64,000 nucleotides of DNA from Chitinophaga sp. GbtcB8 (GTDB lineage: Bacteria; Bacteroidota; Bacteroidia; Chitinophagales; Chitinophagaceae): NCBI RefSeq assembly GCF_019091455.1, contig NZ_JAGXJN010000025.1, positions 1-64,000 of the forward strand. Reading direction: 5' to 3'. The notes beneath the pieces are model-generated. The model was not told where the DNA came from. It made no database searches and saw nothing but the letters and a program-made list of their open reading frames with translations. Positions 40,672 through 50,240 of this stretch are shown piece after piece. The position numbers and the translations under genes were made by a program. How positions within the stretch are numbered: the stretch's first letter is position 1; every line of letters begins with the position of its first letter.

Positions 40672-43600
40672 ATGAACATTTCTGAACTGTCACTGAAGCG
40701 GCCCGTGCTGGCAACAGTGATGAACCTGTTGATCATTTTATTCGGCGTGATCGGGTATACCTTCCTGGCCGTACGTGATTACCCGGCCATTGATCCGCCG
40801 GTGATCACCGTTACCACCGCCTATACCGGCGCTAACCCGGATGTAATAGAAAGCCAGATCTCCGAACCGCTGGAAAAACAGATCAACGGTATTCCCGGTA
40901 TCCGCACTATCAGCTCTACCAGCTCATTAGGCAGCAGCTCCATTACCGTGGAGTTTAATTTAGGGATCGACCTGGAAGCTGCGGCCAGTGATGTGCGCGA
41001 CAAAGTAAGCCAGGCCACCCGCAGCCTGCCCCTGGATATTGATGCCCCGCCCGTAGTAACCAAGGCCGATGCCAACAGTGATCCAATACTGATACTGGCC
41101 GTGCAAAGCCGCACCAAAAGCCTTATGGAGCTGAGCGACTATACGGAGAATGTGCTGCAGCAACAGCTCCAAACCATTGACCAGGTAAGCGCCGTAAACG
41201 TGTTCGGTTCCAAAAACTACGCCATGCGTATTTGGCTGGACCGTGATAAAATGAACGCCTACGGCATTGCCTATAATGATATAAGTACTTCGCTGAATAA
41301 TGAGAATGTGCAGCTGCCCGCCGGTAAAGTGTATGGCAACAATACAGAGCTTACCATTAATACCCTGGGCCGCCTTACTACTGAAAAAGATTTCCGTGAT
41401 CTTATTTTAAAGGAAGACAGCACCGGCATAGTACGCCTCAGCGATATAGCCCGTGTGGAGCTGGGCCCGCAGGTGGAGGAGCAAAGCTGGAAATACAACG
41501 GCGTAAATGCAATTGGCCTGGCCATTATTCCTCAACCTGGCGCCAACAATATTGCCATTGCCGATGAATTTGATAAACGCCTGGCAGCCATTAAAAAAGC
41601 CAACAAGGCGGATATTGAATTTAGTGTGCTGGTAGATAATACCCGCATCATCCGCCAGTCGCTGGCAGAGGTGCAGGAAACCCTCATCATTGCTTTTGCG
41701 CTGGTGGTGCTGGTGATCTTTTTCTTTTTCCGTAACTGGCTCATCGCACTGCGCCCCTTAATAGATATTCCCATCTCGCTGATAGCTACCTTTTTTGTGG
41801 TGTATGTAGCCGGGTTCACCATCAACATACTTACCCTGCTGGGTATTGTGCTGGCCACGGGTTTGGTGGTGGATGACGGTATTGTGGTAACGGAAAACAT
41901 TTTCCGCAAAATGGAGCAGGGTCTCAGCATCCGCAAAGCCGCGCTGGAAGGCAGTAAGGAAATATTCTTTGCCGTTATCTCCACCTCCATTACACTGGCA
42001 GTTGTATTTATGCCCGTGCTTTTCCTGCAGGGGTTTGTAGGCCGCCTGTTCCGCGAGTTTGGCGTGGTGCTGGCAGCAGCCGTGCTGATCTCCGCCTTTG
42101 TATCCCTTACCATTACGCCGGTGCTGAATGTGTACCTCACGCGTAAAAAAGCCGGCCATGGCTGGTTATACGATAAAACAGAACCCTTTTTCCAGGGCAT
42201 GGAAAACGGTTATCACAAACTGTTAAAAGGTTTTATGCAGGTACGCTGGCTTGCCTGGGTTATGATCGGGGTATGCGGCATTATTATCTGGTTAATATTA
42301 CGCAGCATACAAAGTGAGATAGCGCCGCTGGAAGACCGTAGCAGCATCCGTTTTAGCGTAACCCTGCCGGAGGGCGCCAGCTTTAACTATACACAGGATG
42401 TAACGGATAAGATTGCTAACTACCTGCTGGACTCTATTCCGGAACGTGATTTTGTTTTTGCCCGCACACCGGGTGGCAACGGCACGGTTATGAACACCTC
42501 CCAGCCCCGTATTGGCCTGGTACCCCCGCATGAAAGAAGCCGCAGCCAGAACGATATTACTATGGACCTTCAGCAAAAGCTCCGCCGCTTTAATGATGCC
42601 CGCATTTTTGCCATCCAGGAACAAACCATTGCCGTAGGCTCCGGCTCCAAAACCAGCCTGCCCATACAGTTTGTGCTGCAGAACCAGGACCTGAACAAGC
42701 TGAAAACAGTGATCCCGGAATTTTTGGAAGCGGCCCGTAAGGATAAAACATTCTCCAATGTGGATGTGGACCTGAAGTTTAATAAACCGGGTGTGGAGAT
42801 CAGCTTTGACCGTATGAAAATAAAAGACCTGGGCCTTTCCACCAATGATGTGGTATCTGCCATGCAGGCCGCCTTTAGTGGCGGCCGTATGGCCTACTTC
42901 ATTATGAACGGCTACCAGTATTATGTAATAGCGCAAATGGAAAGGGGCCAGCGTAATACGCCGCTGGATATCAGCAATATTTATGTGCGTAATAAGTATG
43001 GCGATAATATTCCGCTGGAATCGGTAGTGCATGTAGTGCCCAACACCAGCCCCTCTACCCTGTATCACTTTAACCGCTATAAGGATGCTACTATTTCCGC
43101 ATCCCTGGCCCCGGGCCGTACTATTGGAGATGGTATCAAGGCCATGCAGGGCATTGCCAATAAGCTGCTGGATCCCAGCTTCCATACCTCGCTGGCAGGC
43201 TCCTCCCGCGACTATGCGGAAAGCTCTTCCAACATCGTATTTGCTTTTTCACTGGCGCTGGTGCTCATATACCTGGTGCTGTCCGCGCAGTTTGAAAGTT
43301 TTATAGATCCGCTCACCATTATGCTTACCGTGCCGCTGGCCTTAGCCGGTGCATTACTGAGCCTGTGGGTGTTCCATCAAACCCTCAATATATTTTCTGA
43401 AATAGGGATGATCATGCTCATAGGGCTGGTAACCAAGAATGGTATATTGATCGTAGAGTTCACCAACCAGAAACGGGAGCTGGGCATGTCTAAGATGGAT
43501 GCGGTAATAGAAGCAGCCTCCCAGCGTTTACGTCCCATTTTAATGACCAGCCTTGCTACCTCCTTAGGTGCGCTGCCCATTGCCATGAGCCTGGGCGCCG

Positions 43601-43743
43601 CCTCTACCAGCCGCATTCCGCTGGGTATAGTAGTGGTGGGCGGTATTTTATTTTCACTGATACTTACGCTGTTTGTGATACCAGCCGTATACACCTTTGT
43701 ATCCGGCAAGCACAAAGCGCATGTAACAGTTATCAATGATTAA
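40672..43743 (+). CDS. RND family efflux pump, HAE1/AcrB type
   Basis: 1023 residues, the usual AcrB length. MNISELSLKRPVLATVMNLLIILFGVIGY is the first membrane helix. Twelve helices and two large periplasmic loops are visible. The proton-relay Asp pair lies in GLVVDDGIVVTENIFRKMEQG, and the partner Lys in GLVTKNGILIVEFTNQ. RND pumps of this class export drugs, detergents or metabolites by proton motive force. It overlaps the downstream tolC start region by a few bases and follows the adaptor after 36 bp. Confidence 0.96.
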   Translation: MNISELSLKRPVLATVMNLLIILFGVIGYTFLAVRDYPAIDPPVITVTTAYTGANPDVIESQISEPLEKQINGIPGIRTISSTSSLGSSSITVEFNLGIDLEAAASDVRDKVSQATRSLPLDIDAPPVVTKADANSDPILILAVQSRTKSLMELSDYTENVLQQQLQTIDQVSAVNVFGSKNYAMRIWLDRDKMNAYGIAYNDISTSLNNENVQLPAGKVYGNNTELTINTLGRLTTEKDFRDLILKEDSTGIVRLSDIARVELGPQVEEQSWKYNGVNAIGLAIIPQPGANNIAIADEFDKRLAAIKKANKADIEFSVLVDNTRIIRQSLAEVQETLIIAFALVVLVIFFFFRNWLIALRPLIDIPISLIATFFVVYVAGFTINILTLLGIVLATGLVVDDGIVVTENIFRKMEQGLSIRKAALEGSKEIFFAVISTSITLAVVFMPVLFLQGFVGRLFREFGVVLAAAVLISAFVSLTITPVLNVYLTRKKAGHGWLYDKTEPFFQGMENGYHKLLKGFMQVRWLAWVMIGVCGIIIWLILRSIQSEIAPLEDRSSIRFSVTLPEGASFNYTQDVTDKIANYLLDSIPERDFVFARTPGGNGTVMNTSQPRIGLVPPHERSRSQNDITMDLQQKLRRFNDARIFAIQEQTIAVGSGSKTSLPIQFVLQNQDLNKLKTVIPEFLEAARKDKTFSNVDVDLKFNKPGVEISFDRMKIKDLGLSTNDVVSAMQAAFSGGRMAYFIMNGYQYYVIAQMERGQRNTPLDISNIYVRNKYGDNIPLESVVHVVPNTSPSTLYHFNRYKDATISASLAPGRTIGDGIKAMQGIANKLLDPSFHTSLAGSSRDYAESSSNIVFAFSLALVLIYLVLSAQFESFIDPLTIMLTVPLALAGALLSLWVFHQTLNIFSEIGMIMLIGLVTKNGILIVEFTNQKRELGMSKMDAVIEAASQRLRPILMTSLATSLGALPIAMSLGAASTSRIPLGIVVVGGILFSLILTLFVIPAVYTFVSGKHKAHVTVIND

Positions 43744-43753
43744 TGTATTAAGC

Positions 43754-45052
43754 ATGAAGCAGTTTTTTTTATACGGCTGTATGGTATTGCTCCCGGGTTT
43801 ATTACAGGCGCAAACCCTCACCCTGCACGATGCTGTGGCTATAGCGCTGCAGAACAGCTTAGGCATACAGATAGCAAAGAACAATGTAGCCGCCGCAGAC
43901 ATTTATAACAGCTATGGTATAGCCGGCGGCCTGCCGCTGGTAACCGCCAGCGGATCGGACCAGGAGCAAAGCACCAGCATTAAACAGGAGTATGCCAACC
44001 CGGCTAATAATAAAAGCAGCAGCAATGCCTCTTCCAACAGCCTGTCGGCCTCATTAAACGCCTCCATGTTATTGTACAATGGTAGCCGGGTACAGAACGC
44101 GCGTAAAAGGTTAGGTACCATAGAAGCGCAGAACCAGCAGGTACTTAGCTCCCGCGGGTTGATGGTAGCCTATAATGTAATGTTGCGGTATTATGATATT
44201 ATCCGTCAGCAAAGTTATGCCGGCACGCTGGCCACCTCCATTACCGTAAGCCGGCAGAAGCTGGATATTGTAAAGGCGCAGCAAAGCGCAGGCGTAGCAA
44301 ATAATGCAGATCTTTTCCAGGCCCAGGTAGACCTGAACACACAAATACAAAACTTACAGGCGCAGCAGCTGGTAATAGACCAGGCTAAAACAGACCTGCT
44401 AACCTTACTCACTTTAAAACCTGATTCCACCGTTACCATACAGGATACTATCCTGGTGGATAAAAATATGGAGCTGGGTACAGTGCTCAATGCCATTTCA
44501 TCTAACCCGGATATTACGGCGGCCGATGAGCAGGTGGCTATTAATGAATACCTGGAAAAGGAAACAGCTGCGCAACGTTACCCCTCCCTCAGCGCAAATG
44601 CAGGTTATAACTTCAGCCATACCAAAAATGCCGCAGGCTTTTCCCTGCTGAACCAGAGCTATGGCCCCTTTGCAGGTGTTGGGGTAAGCATTCCTATTTT
44701 TAATGGCAGCATTTACAAAAAGCAGCAGCAGGTGGCAGACATTAACATAAAAAATGCCCGCCTGCAAAAAGATACGCTTACGCTTAACTATACTTCCAAT
44801 ACCATTAAGAACTGGCAGGCATATAATAATAACCTGCAGCAGCTGGAAACAGCCAAGGATAATTACGACCTGTCCGGCAAATTACTGGCCCTGGTGCTGC
44901 AGCGTTTTCAGCTGAAACAGGCTACTATTGTGGATGTAAAAAATGCGCAGGAAAGTTTTGAGAATGCAGGTTACCTGCTGGTGAATGTAAGCTTCTCTGC
45001 CAAGGCAGCAGAGCTGCGGTTAAAATGGTATGCGCATAATTTGCAGTATTAA
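43754..45052 (+). CDS. TolC-family outer membrane efflux protein
   Basis: About 432 residues from ATG 43754 (MKQFFLYGCMVLLPGLLQAQ, a Sec leader); an ATG at 43736 overlaps the pump stop. Two repeats of coiled-coil helices and strands are visible: LHDAVAIALQNSLGIQIAKNNVAAA and YDIIRQQSYAGTLATSITVSRQKLDIVKAQQSAGVANNADLFQAQVDLNTQIQNLQAQQL in the first, FLKKETAAQ-type and ATIVDVKNAQESFENAGYLL in the second. It is the outer-membrane channel of the RND system. Confidence 0.93.
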   Translation: MKQFFLYGCMVLLPGLLQAQTLTLHDAVAIALQNSLGIQIAKNNVAAADIYNSYGIAGGLPLVTASGSDQEQSTSIKQEYANPANNKSSSNASSNSLSASLNASMLLYNGSRVQNARKRLGTIEAQNQQVLSSRGLMVAYNVMLRYYDIIRQQSYAGTLATSITVSRQKLDIVKAQQSAGVANNADLFQAQVDLNTQIQNLQAQQLVIDQAKTDLLTLLTLKPDSTVTIQDTILVDKNMELGTVLNAISSNPDITAADEQVAINEYLEKETAAQRYPSLSANAGYNFSHTKNAAGFSLLNQSYGPFAGVGVSIPIFNGSIYKKQQQVADINIKNARLQKDTLTLNYTSNTIKNWQAYNNNLQQLETAKDNYDLSGKLLALVLQRFQLKQATIVDVKNAQESFENAGYLLVNVSFSAKAAELRLKWYAHNLQY

Positions 45053-45068
45053 AAGCATCCGCTAATTG

Positions 45069-45608
45069 TCAATACTGCATTGTATCTGCCTCCGCCTGTT
45101 TTTTAAGGGCGGCCAGCCCGGCATCGTAATCCCTTTCCAGGGAACCTCTTAGTAACAAACTGATTACATTCAGCGGACGGGGAAATTCACTGTCCACCCC
45201 CCAGATAACAACGGTCTGGCCTTTATCTTCCTTCAGGTGAAAGAACACATCTGCAGTAGATTTGGAAGGGCCGGCAAAGCTCAGTTTTTGCCGCACCTTT
45301 TTATAGGGTTCCAGCTGCAGGTGTTCCAGCTTTCCTTCACCTACTTTTTCACCCTGCCAGCTATCCACCGCACCCACAGTACCATCCTGCCCGGTAATAG
45401 TATACTGCGCAGCGCTATCCAGCTTACCCCAGGCATTCCATTGGTTAAAGTTTTTGAACAGCACAATGTGCTGCCATACAGTGGCTTGCGGGGCATGAAT
45501 GGTAATGGTACGTTCCATATGCAGGTGGGTAGGCGCTGCAAATAAAATGATGACGGCCGCCAGCAGCGCCACACCGGCGATCCCTAACAGTACTTTAATA
45601 ACTTTCAT
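45069..45608 (-). CDS. SRPBCC family (polyketide cyclase-like) protein with N-terminal membrane anchor
   Basis: 179 residues. One hydrophobic helix (LLGIAGVALLAAVIILFA) is followed by a START/SRPBCC-type domain: MERTITIHAPQATVWQHIVLFKNFNQWNAWGKLD, a typical SRPBCC beginning, then a curved sheet (YTITGQDGTVGAVDSWQG..VGEGKLEHLQLEPYKKVRQKLSFAGP) and a C-terminal helix. The fold makes a hydrophobic pocket for small lipids or aromatics. The ligand is unknown. It is convergent with tolC, 16 bp between stops. Confidence 0.85.
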   Translation of the reverse strand: MKVIKVLLGIAGVALLAAVIILFAAPTHLHMERTITIHAPQATVWQHIVLFKNFNQWNAWGKLDSAAQYTITGQDGTVGAVDSWQGEKVGEGKLEHLQLEPYKKVRQKLSFAGPSKSTADVFFHLKEDKGQTVVIWGVDSEFPRPLNVISLLLRGSLERDYDAGLAALKKQAEADTMQY

Positions 45609-45654
45609 TACGGCAAGGGTTTGGTGATGCCGGTAAGATACACTTTTTCCCTTG

Positions 45655-46350
45655 CTACCTTACTGCCGCCGGCACAGGTGTTTCCGTTGCAGCAATTTGC
45701 TTATTGAATTTACGTTTGTACTTGTTTATAGTAAGCGTGATCAGCGTAACGCCTATGATCACGGGCACTGTCCACACCATAAGGCCCGGCAAAAAATGTA
45801 CATTCACCACCATAAAGGCTGTTACCGCTGCCACATAGGCCCCGCACATACCGCCAATATGCGTGTACAGCCATTGCTGTTTGTCTTTAGGCGGAATAAT
45901 AAAATGCTTTATATCACCCCCGGCTATCCAGATACCCAGCAGGCCAAAAAATACAGCTACCGTGTGGATGTAAGTACTGTGGGTAACTAAATGGCTGGCG
46001 CCCCAGGTAAGCAGGCCGGTATTAAAAATTACACCTACCCCGTTAATCAAATAATCCGGCCAGGCCATGCGCCGCCCTTTATATAACTCCTTCAGATACA
46101 GGGCCCGGTAACCGCGCAGCAGCAGGTGATAGCTGAAAAAGGCTACCATCAGCAAAAAGGTAAGCCCTTTCATGAGCGACATAACCAGGGCCGTAATAAA
46201 TACCAATGTCATGGCTGCAAAAAAGGCTTTGCCGCCTGCCCGGTGCCTGCTTTTTCCCTTGGCTGCCAGTATGGCTGCCAGGCCGGTAATAAGGGAAAGG
46301 GTGCCGCCAATAATGTGTAATACCAGTGTAACAGTGAAGATTTTTTCCAT
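45655..46350 (-). CDS. DUF2306-like polytopic membrane protein
   Basis: 231 residues from ATG 46350 (MEKIFTVTLVLHIIGGTLSLITGLAAIL). The in-frame upstream reading to 46590 passes through a G-rich spacer and the 3' part of the neighbouring gene and looks spurious. About seven hydrophobic segments are present. LHIIGGTLSLITGLAAILAAKGKSRHRAGGKAFFAAM is a block related to DUF2306, with conserved His near helix ends. Function unknown. It follows the LytTR regulator gene on the same strand, 142 bp downstream, and may be its target. Confidence 0.8.
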   Translation of the reverse strand: MEKIFTVTLVLHIIGGTLSLITGLAAILAAKGKSRHRAGGKAFFAAMTLVFITALVMSLMKGLTFLLMVAFFSYHLLLRGYRALYLKELYKGRRMAWPDYLINGVGVIFNTGLLTWGASHLVTHSTYIHTVAVFFGLLGIWIAGGDIKHFIIPPKDKQQWLYTHIGGMCGAYVAAVTAFMVVNVHFLPGLMVWTVPVIIGVTLITLTINKYKRKFNKQIAATETPVPAAVR

Positions 46351-46404
46351 GATCGTATGCTTTGATGCAAAGTTGTAACAAAGCCTTACGGCCATAAAAT
46401 GCAA

Positions 46405-46477
46405 GGGGTCAATGGGAAGGTAAATGGGGCCAATGGGAGCGGGTGGGGTGAATGGGAAGGGTAAATGGGCAGATGGG
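46405..46477 (+). repeat. G-run array (potential G-quadruplex) with direct repeats
   Basis: Ten runs of three or more G occur within 73 bases, mostly separated by AAT, AAAT or similar. AATGGGAAGG repeats exactly at 46411-46420 and 46451-46460, 40 bp apart. The stretch lies between the LytTR regulator and the DUF2306-like gene, both on the minus strand, so their mRNA would be C-rich and the template DNA strand G-rich. Confidence 0.6.
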
Positions 46478-46492
46478 AAAGCGCGCAGGGGC

Positions 46493-47368
46493 TTACAACC
46501 GCTCCCGTATTTCCTGGTGCAGGCTGCGGGATACCGGTACCCAATCGCCCGTATGGGCCAGCTGCAATTTATACCCCTGGGCATTGCCACTTACTTCTGT
46601 TACATGATCCAGGTTTACCAGAAAGGTGCGGTGGCAGCGGAAGAATTGCGGATACCCCTCCAACCCGGTGGCAGCCCTTTTCAGAGAGCTGCGCAGCATG
46701 GTTTGTTTTACAATACCTTTTTCAAGATGGTACACTTTTATATAATTATCCGCAGCAGCTATGTATAATAACTGCTCAGGGTTCAGCTGCAAACCATCGC
46801 CACCCTGTTCTGCCATTAGCTGCACGGTAGCTTCCATAGGCGTGCCCGGCGCGGGCGCGGGTGTTTCAGGATGTTTTCTTTCTTGCACCTGCGCGTCCAG
46901 GGTGCTGGCTTCTGCGGCATATTTCTTTTGCAGCTTTAGCTGGGTGTACATGGTCCACAGGGACACGGGCAGCACGCCTACTACCAGGGTCACTACCTGG
47001 AACCAGATCACGGAGGATACGGTAAAAGAAGTATGCAGGTACCAGGCGGAAAATACCAGGTTGCCCAGGCCGATCAGGAAAACATCCGTAATTATTACAA
47101 ATATTTCCCGCCCTACCGTCCAGGAAGCTTCCCGGAAATAAGCCGGCATCAGCAATGGGCTGATCCATATTTCCAGGAATATAACCCCAAAGGTTACCAG
47201 CCCAAAACCGCCGGCTGCCCGCAACATACGGCCCTGCTCCAGCTCCCCCAGCCCAAATGGGCGGAAAATGTACAGGAACAGAGCTATAAATACCCCATAA
47301 ACCAGTGGGGTAATTATTTTGCTCCCGGCAGTGGCTAACGGGTACGGCTGTTGTAAAAATTTAAACAT
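46493..47368 (-). CDS. Membrane-bound LytTR-type DNA-binding regulator
   Basis: 291 residues. Four hydrophobic helices in residues 15-150 are followed by a charged linker and a C-terminal LytTR domain (LLYIAAADNYIKVYHLEKGIVKQTMLRSSLKRAATGLEGYPQFFRCHRTFLVNLDHVTEV). No receiver domain is present, so this is not a classical response regulator but a one-component membrane protein with cytoplasmic DNA-binding part. Such proteins often control neighbouring membrane protein genes. The TATTTTTG box close upstream is its promoter. Confidence 0.88.
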   Translation of the reverse strand: MFKFLQQPYPLATAGSKIITPLVYGVFIALFLYIFRPFGLGELEQGRMLRAAGGFGLVTFGVIFLEIWISPLLMPAYFREASWTVGREIFVIITDVFLIGLGNLVFSAWYLHTSFTVSSVIWFQVVTLVVGVLPVSLWTMYTQLKLQKKYAAEASTLDAQVQERKHPETPAPAPGTPMEATVQLMAEQGGDGLQLNPEQLLYIAAADNYIKVYHLEKGIVKQTMLRSSLKRAATGLEGYPQFFRCHRTFLVNLDHVTEVSGNAQGYKLQLAHTGDWVPVSRSLHQEIRERL

Positions 47369-47385
47369 GGGCGGCTGCTATGCAG

Positions 47386-47393
47386 CAAAAATA
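47386..47393 (-). promoter_or_regulatory. Promoter -7 box of the LytTR regulator gene
   Basis: The minus strand reads TATTTTTG followed by C. A TTTG lies 22 bp upstream, near the -33 distance. The leader would be about 12-17 nt. Confidence 0.5.
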
Positions 47394-47635
47394 GTATTTC
47401 CGTTGGGGCAGGTAGCAAAAATGAGGGTAAATAACATGGCGATGGCAGTAAAGCCGCTTACGGAGGTTTAGCTTATGCACAGCAGTAATGCAACTGGCAG
47501 CGGCAGAGCGGTATGCACCGGTAGCTCAGCTGCTAAACCAATGGTTATTAATGATCGTTGTAAAAAAAGAAAGCCGGCCTTTTAAGACCAGCTTCCCATT
47601 TATTTATTCCGGTGCTGATGCCTCAGCGCTGCCGG

Positions 47636-48190
47636 TTATTCTTTTTTGTCCTTATAATTTTTATCCGCTTCCTGCGCTTTGTCAAAATCCAGTATCACGG
47701 AGTTTATGCAGTACCGCAGGCCGGTAGGCGGCGGGCCATCATCAAACACATGCCCCAGGTGGGCTTTACAGCGGCCGCACATTACCTCTGTGCGCTGCAT
47801 GCCGTGGGTATTGTCCGGCGCATAGATCACACTGGTTTTTGTAAGCGGCTGAAAAAAGCTGGGCCATCCGCAGCTGCTTTCAAACTTGGCGTCTGATACA
47901 AACAGCGGATTACCGCAGGCCGCGCAGTAATAGGTGCCCTTTTCCTTGCTGTTCCAGTACTTACCGGAAAAAGCCCATTCCGTGCCTTTTTCACGCGCAA
48001 TATTATATACCTCAGAGGGTAGCATCTTTTTCCACTCGTCGTTGCTGATGTTCACCTTCGACGAATCTGTACGGGAGTACACTTCATTCTTTTTATCTTC
48101 CATAGCTGATTTTTTTTCGGGTTGCTGTGAGTAGGAACAATGGCTGAACAGAATGGCTAAACCCAATATCATCAAACTTCGTACGCTCAT
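47636..48190 (-). CDS. msrB: Peptide-methionine (R)-S-oxide reductase, exported
   Basis: 184 residues. The N-terminus (MRSVRS..LGLAILFSHCSYSQQ type) is a lipoprotein or Sec leader, so the enzyme is outside the cytoplasm. The MsrB domain is complete: YYCAACGNPLF and VMCGRCKAHLGHVFDDG provide the four zinc cysteines, GWPSFFQPL is the conserved substrate loop, and RYCINSVILDF holds the catalytic Cys. It reduces methionine-R-sulfoxide in damaged envelope proteins. No msrA is adjacent. It is a single gene. Confidence 0.93.
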   Translation of the reverse strand: MSVRSLMILGLAILFSHCSYSQQPEKKSAMEDKKNEVYSRTDSSKVNISNDEWKKMLPSEVYNIAREKGTEWAFSGKYWNSKEKGTYYCAACGNPLFVSDAKFESSCGWPSFFQPLTKTSVIYAPDNTHGMQRTEVMCGRCKAHLGHVFDDGPPPTGLRYCINSVILDFDKAQEADKNYKDKKE

Positions 48191-48320
48191 TATTATGTTG
48201 GTTTAGATATATTTTTTTGGACACTGAAGTTACACACATTTTATGTTATAATCCTGTTATAAAATGCCCGCTGGGGCTTGGCATTATAATTCCTAACTTT
48301 ACGGCAAAAGGGATTTACGC

Positions 48321-50201
48321 GTGGCCGATATCATTAACTTACTACCAGACAATATAGCCAATCAGATAGCCGCCGGGGAAGTGATACAACGCCCTGCCTC
48401 TGCCGTAAAGGAGCTGCTGGAAAATGCGGTGGATGCCGGTGCAACTGAAATACAGCTCATTGTGCGTGATGCAGGTAAAGAGCTGGTGCAGGTAATTGAC
48501 AATGGTAAAGGCATGAGCGAAACAGATGCCCGCATGTGTTTTGAGCGTCATGCCACCTCCAAAATAAAAACTATTAACGATCTGTTCGAGATCCGCACCA
48601 TGGGTTTCCGGGGCGAAGCCCTCGCTTCCATTGCCGCCGTAGCGCAGGTGGAGATGAAAACCCGCCAGCCCGATTCGCCCATTGGCACCTGTATAGAAAT
48701 AGATAACAGCGTGGTGCGCAAACAGGAGCCCTGCCAAACAGCCGCAGGTACTTCCATTTGCATGAAGAACCTGTTCTTTAACGTGCCCGCCCGCCGCAAC
48801 TTCCTGAAAAGCAATGCCGCAGAAATGCGCCACATAGTAGATGAGTTCATCCGCGTGGCCATGGCCTACCCACAGCTGCAGTTCACCTTTACCAGCAATA
48901 ACCAGCAGGTATTTTACCTGGAAAAAGGCTCGCTTAAACAACGCATTATTGCCATTTTAGGGCAGCATTATAACGCAAAGCTGGTAACAGTAAAAGAAAC
49001 TACGGATTATGTGAACATACACGGTTTTGTAGGTAAGCCGGAAACGGCTAAAAAAACCCGGGGCGATCAGTTCTTTTTCGTAAACAACCGCTTTATTAAA
49101 AGCCCCTACCTGCACCATGCCATTATGAATGCATTCTCTGAAATGCTGCCGGCCGACAGCTTTCCGCTGTATGTGCTGTACATAGACCTGGACCCGGCTC
49201 ATGTGGATATTAACGTGCACCCAACCAAACAGGAAATAAAGTTCGACGACGAAAAGATCCTGTACGCCTTTGTACAATCTGCCGTAAAACATGCGCTGGC
49301 CCAGTTTAACGTTACCCCCACCCTGGATTTTGACCTGGACCCGGGTATTCAGCAGCTGGATGCGGTGAACAAACCATTCACAGAACAGCAGCAGGAACGT
49401 TCCACCGGCAGCTCCCTGTACAAAACTTTTACCCAGGCCCACCAGGCCCATGTAATTGATAAAAGCAGCAACAGTAATCTTAAACACTGGAAAGACCTGT
49501 ACGAGATAGGCAAAACAGATATGCCGGCCCAAAATACCGGCCTGGCGCCCATACCGGACACGCCTGCTTTTGTGAACCGCCCCTCCACGGCCACCATGAT
49601 AGATGACCGCTGGCAGGATACTACTATTGATCAGAAAGTACCGGTACAGGTGCACCAGCAATACATTCTTTCACAAATAAAATCCGGGTTTATTCTTATA
49701 GACCAGCATGCCGCACATGAGCGTATCTTATATGAACGCTACCTGCGCGCCCTGCAGGATAAACCAATGCCCACCCAGCAAAGCCTTTTCCCGCAAACAC
49801 TGCAGCTGCTACCGGCCGATGCTGCGCTGATCGCAGAAATGCTGCCTGACCTGCAGGTATTGGGGTATGATATGGAACCTTTTGGCAACCATACCTTTGT
49901 GGTACGTGGCACACCGGCAGATATACAAAGCGGTAATGAGCAGGCCAGCATTGAAGGGCTGCTGGAACAGTTCAAACATTTCAGCGCTGAGCTGAAGGTG
50001 AACAAACGAGAGCAGCTGGTGCGCTCCATGGCCCGCAACAGCGCTATACCCGCCGGCAAAAGCCTGGGCGCCCGCGAAATGCAGAATATTATTGATGAAC
50101 TGTTTGCATGCAGCATGCCCAATATATCACCGGGTGGTAAATACACTTATGTATCATTTAAGCTGGCCGACCTGGTGAGAATGTTTGAGAGAGGGAATTA
50201 A
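48321..50201 (+). CDS. mutL: DNA mismatch repair protein MutL
   Basis: 626 residues from a GTG start. The GHKL ATPase domain is clear: IAAGEVIQRPASAVKELLENAVDAGA, DNGKGM and MGFRGEALASIAAVAQVEMKTR. The C-terminal domain carries the endonuclease motif DQHAAHERILYE (DQHAx2Ex4E, around residue 460), so this is the nicking type of MutL found in bacteria without MutH. It couples MutS mismatch recognition to strand incision. mutS is not in the window. A hairpin follows the gene. Confidence 0.96.
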   Translation: MADIINLLPDNIANQIAAGEVIQRPASAVKELLENAVDAGATEIQLIVRDAGKELVQVIDNGKGMSETDARMCFERHATSKIKTINDLFEIRTMGFRGEALASIAAVAQVEMKTRQPDSPIGTCIEIDNSVVRKQEPCQTAAGTSICMKNLFFNVPARRNFLKSNAAEMRHIVDEFIRVAMAYPQLQFTFTSNNQQVFYLEKGSLKQRIIAILGQHYNAKLVTVKETTDYVNIHGFVGKPETAKKTRGDQFFFVNNRFIKSPYLHHAIMNAFSEMLPADSFPLYVLYIDLDPAHVDINVHPTKQEIKFDDEKILYAFVQSAVKHALAQFNVTPTLDFDLDPGIQQLDAVNKPFTEQQQERSTGSSLYKTFTQAHQAHVIDKSSNSNLKHWKDLYEIGKTDMPAQNTGLAPIPDTPAFVNRPSTATMIDDRWQDTTIDQKVPVQVHQQYILSQIKSGFILIDQHAAHERILYERYLRALQDKPMPTQQSLFPQTLQLLPADAALIAEMLPDLQVLGYDMEPFGNHTFVVRGTPADIQSGNEQASIEGLLEQFKHFSAELKVNKREQLVRSMARNSAIPAGKSLGAREMQNIIDELFACSMPNISPGGKYTYVSFKLADLVRMFERGN

Positions 50202-50203
50202 CT

Positions 50204-50236
50204 ATGTGTGCCAGACCTTAAAGGGTTGGCACACAT
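50204..50236. terminator. Bidirectional hairpin between mutL and the FGGY kinase
   Basis: ATGTGTGCCA (50204-50213) and TGGCACACAT (50227-50236) form a perfect 10-bp stem, with ACC/GGT-type pairing possible inside. It fills the 39-bp spacer between the convergent genes. No long T-run is seen. Confidence 0.6.
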
Positions 50237-50240
50237 TGAA

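Noticed and set aside
42298..43185. Long open frame antisense to the RND pump (295 codons)
   Set aside because: Shadow of the AcrB-type coding sequence; no family resemblance or start context.
33498..46379. GTTGTAAC seen in three spacers (33498, 33972, 46372), considered as an alternative promoter or operator motif
   Set aside because: An 8-mer is expected about twice by chance in 64 kb on both strands, and positions relative to starts are inconsistent.
46351..46590. N-terminal extension of the DUF2306-like protein to 46590
   Set aside because: The extension would translate the G-run spacer and part of the LytTR coding region; the hydrophobic family start is at 46350.
47518..47532. tRNA-like 5' fragment CCGGTAGCTCAGCTG on the plus strand
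   Set aside because: It resembles the start and D arm of a tRNA, but no anticodon stem, T arm (GGTTCGAAT) or acceptor partner follows within 80 bases.
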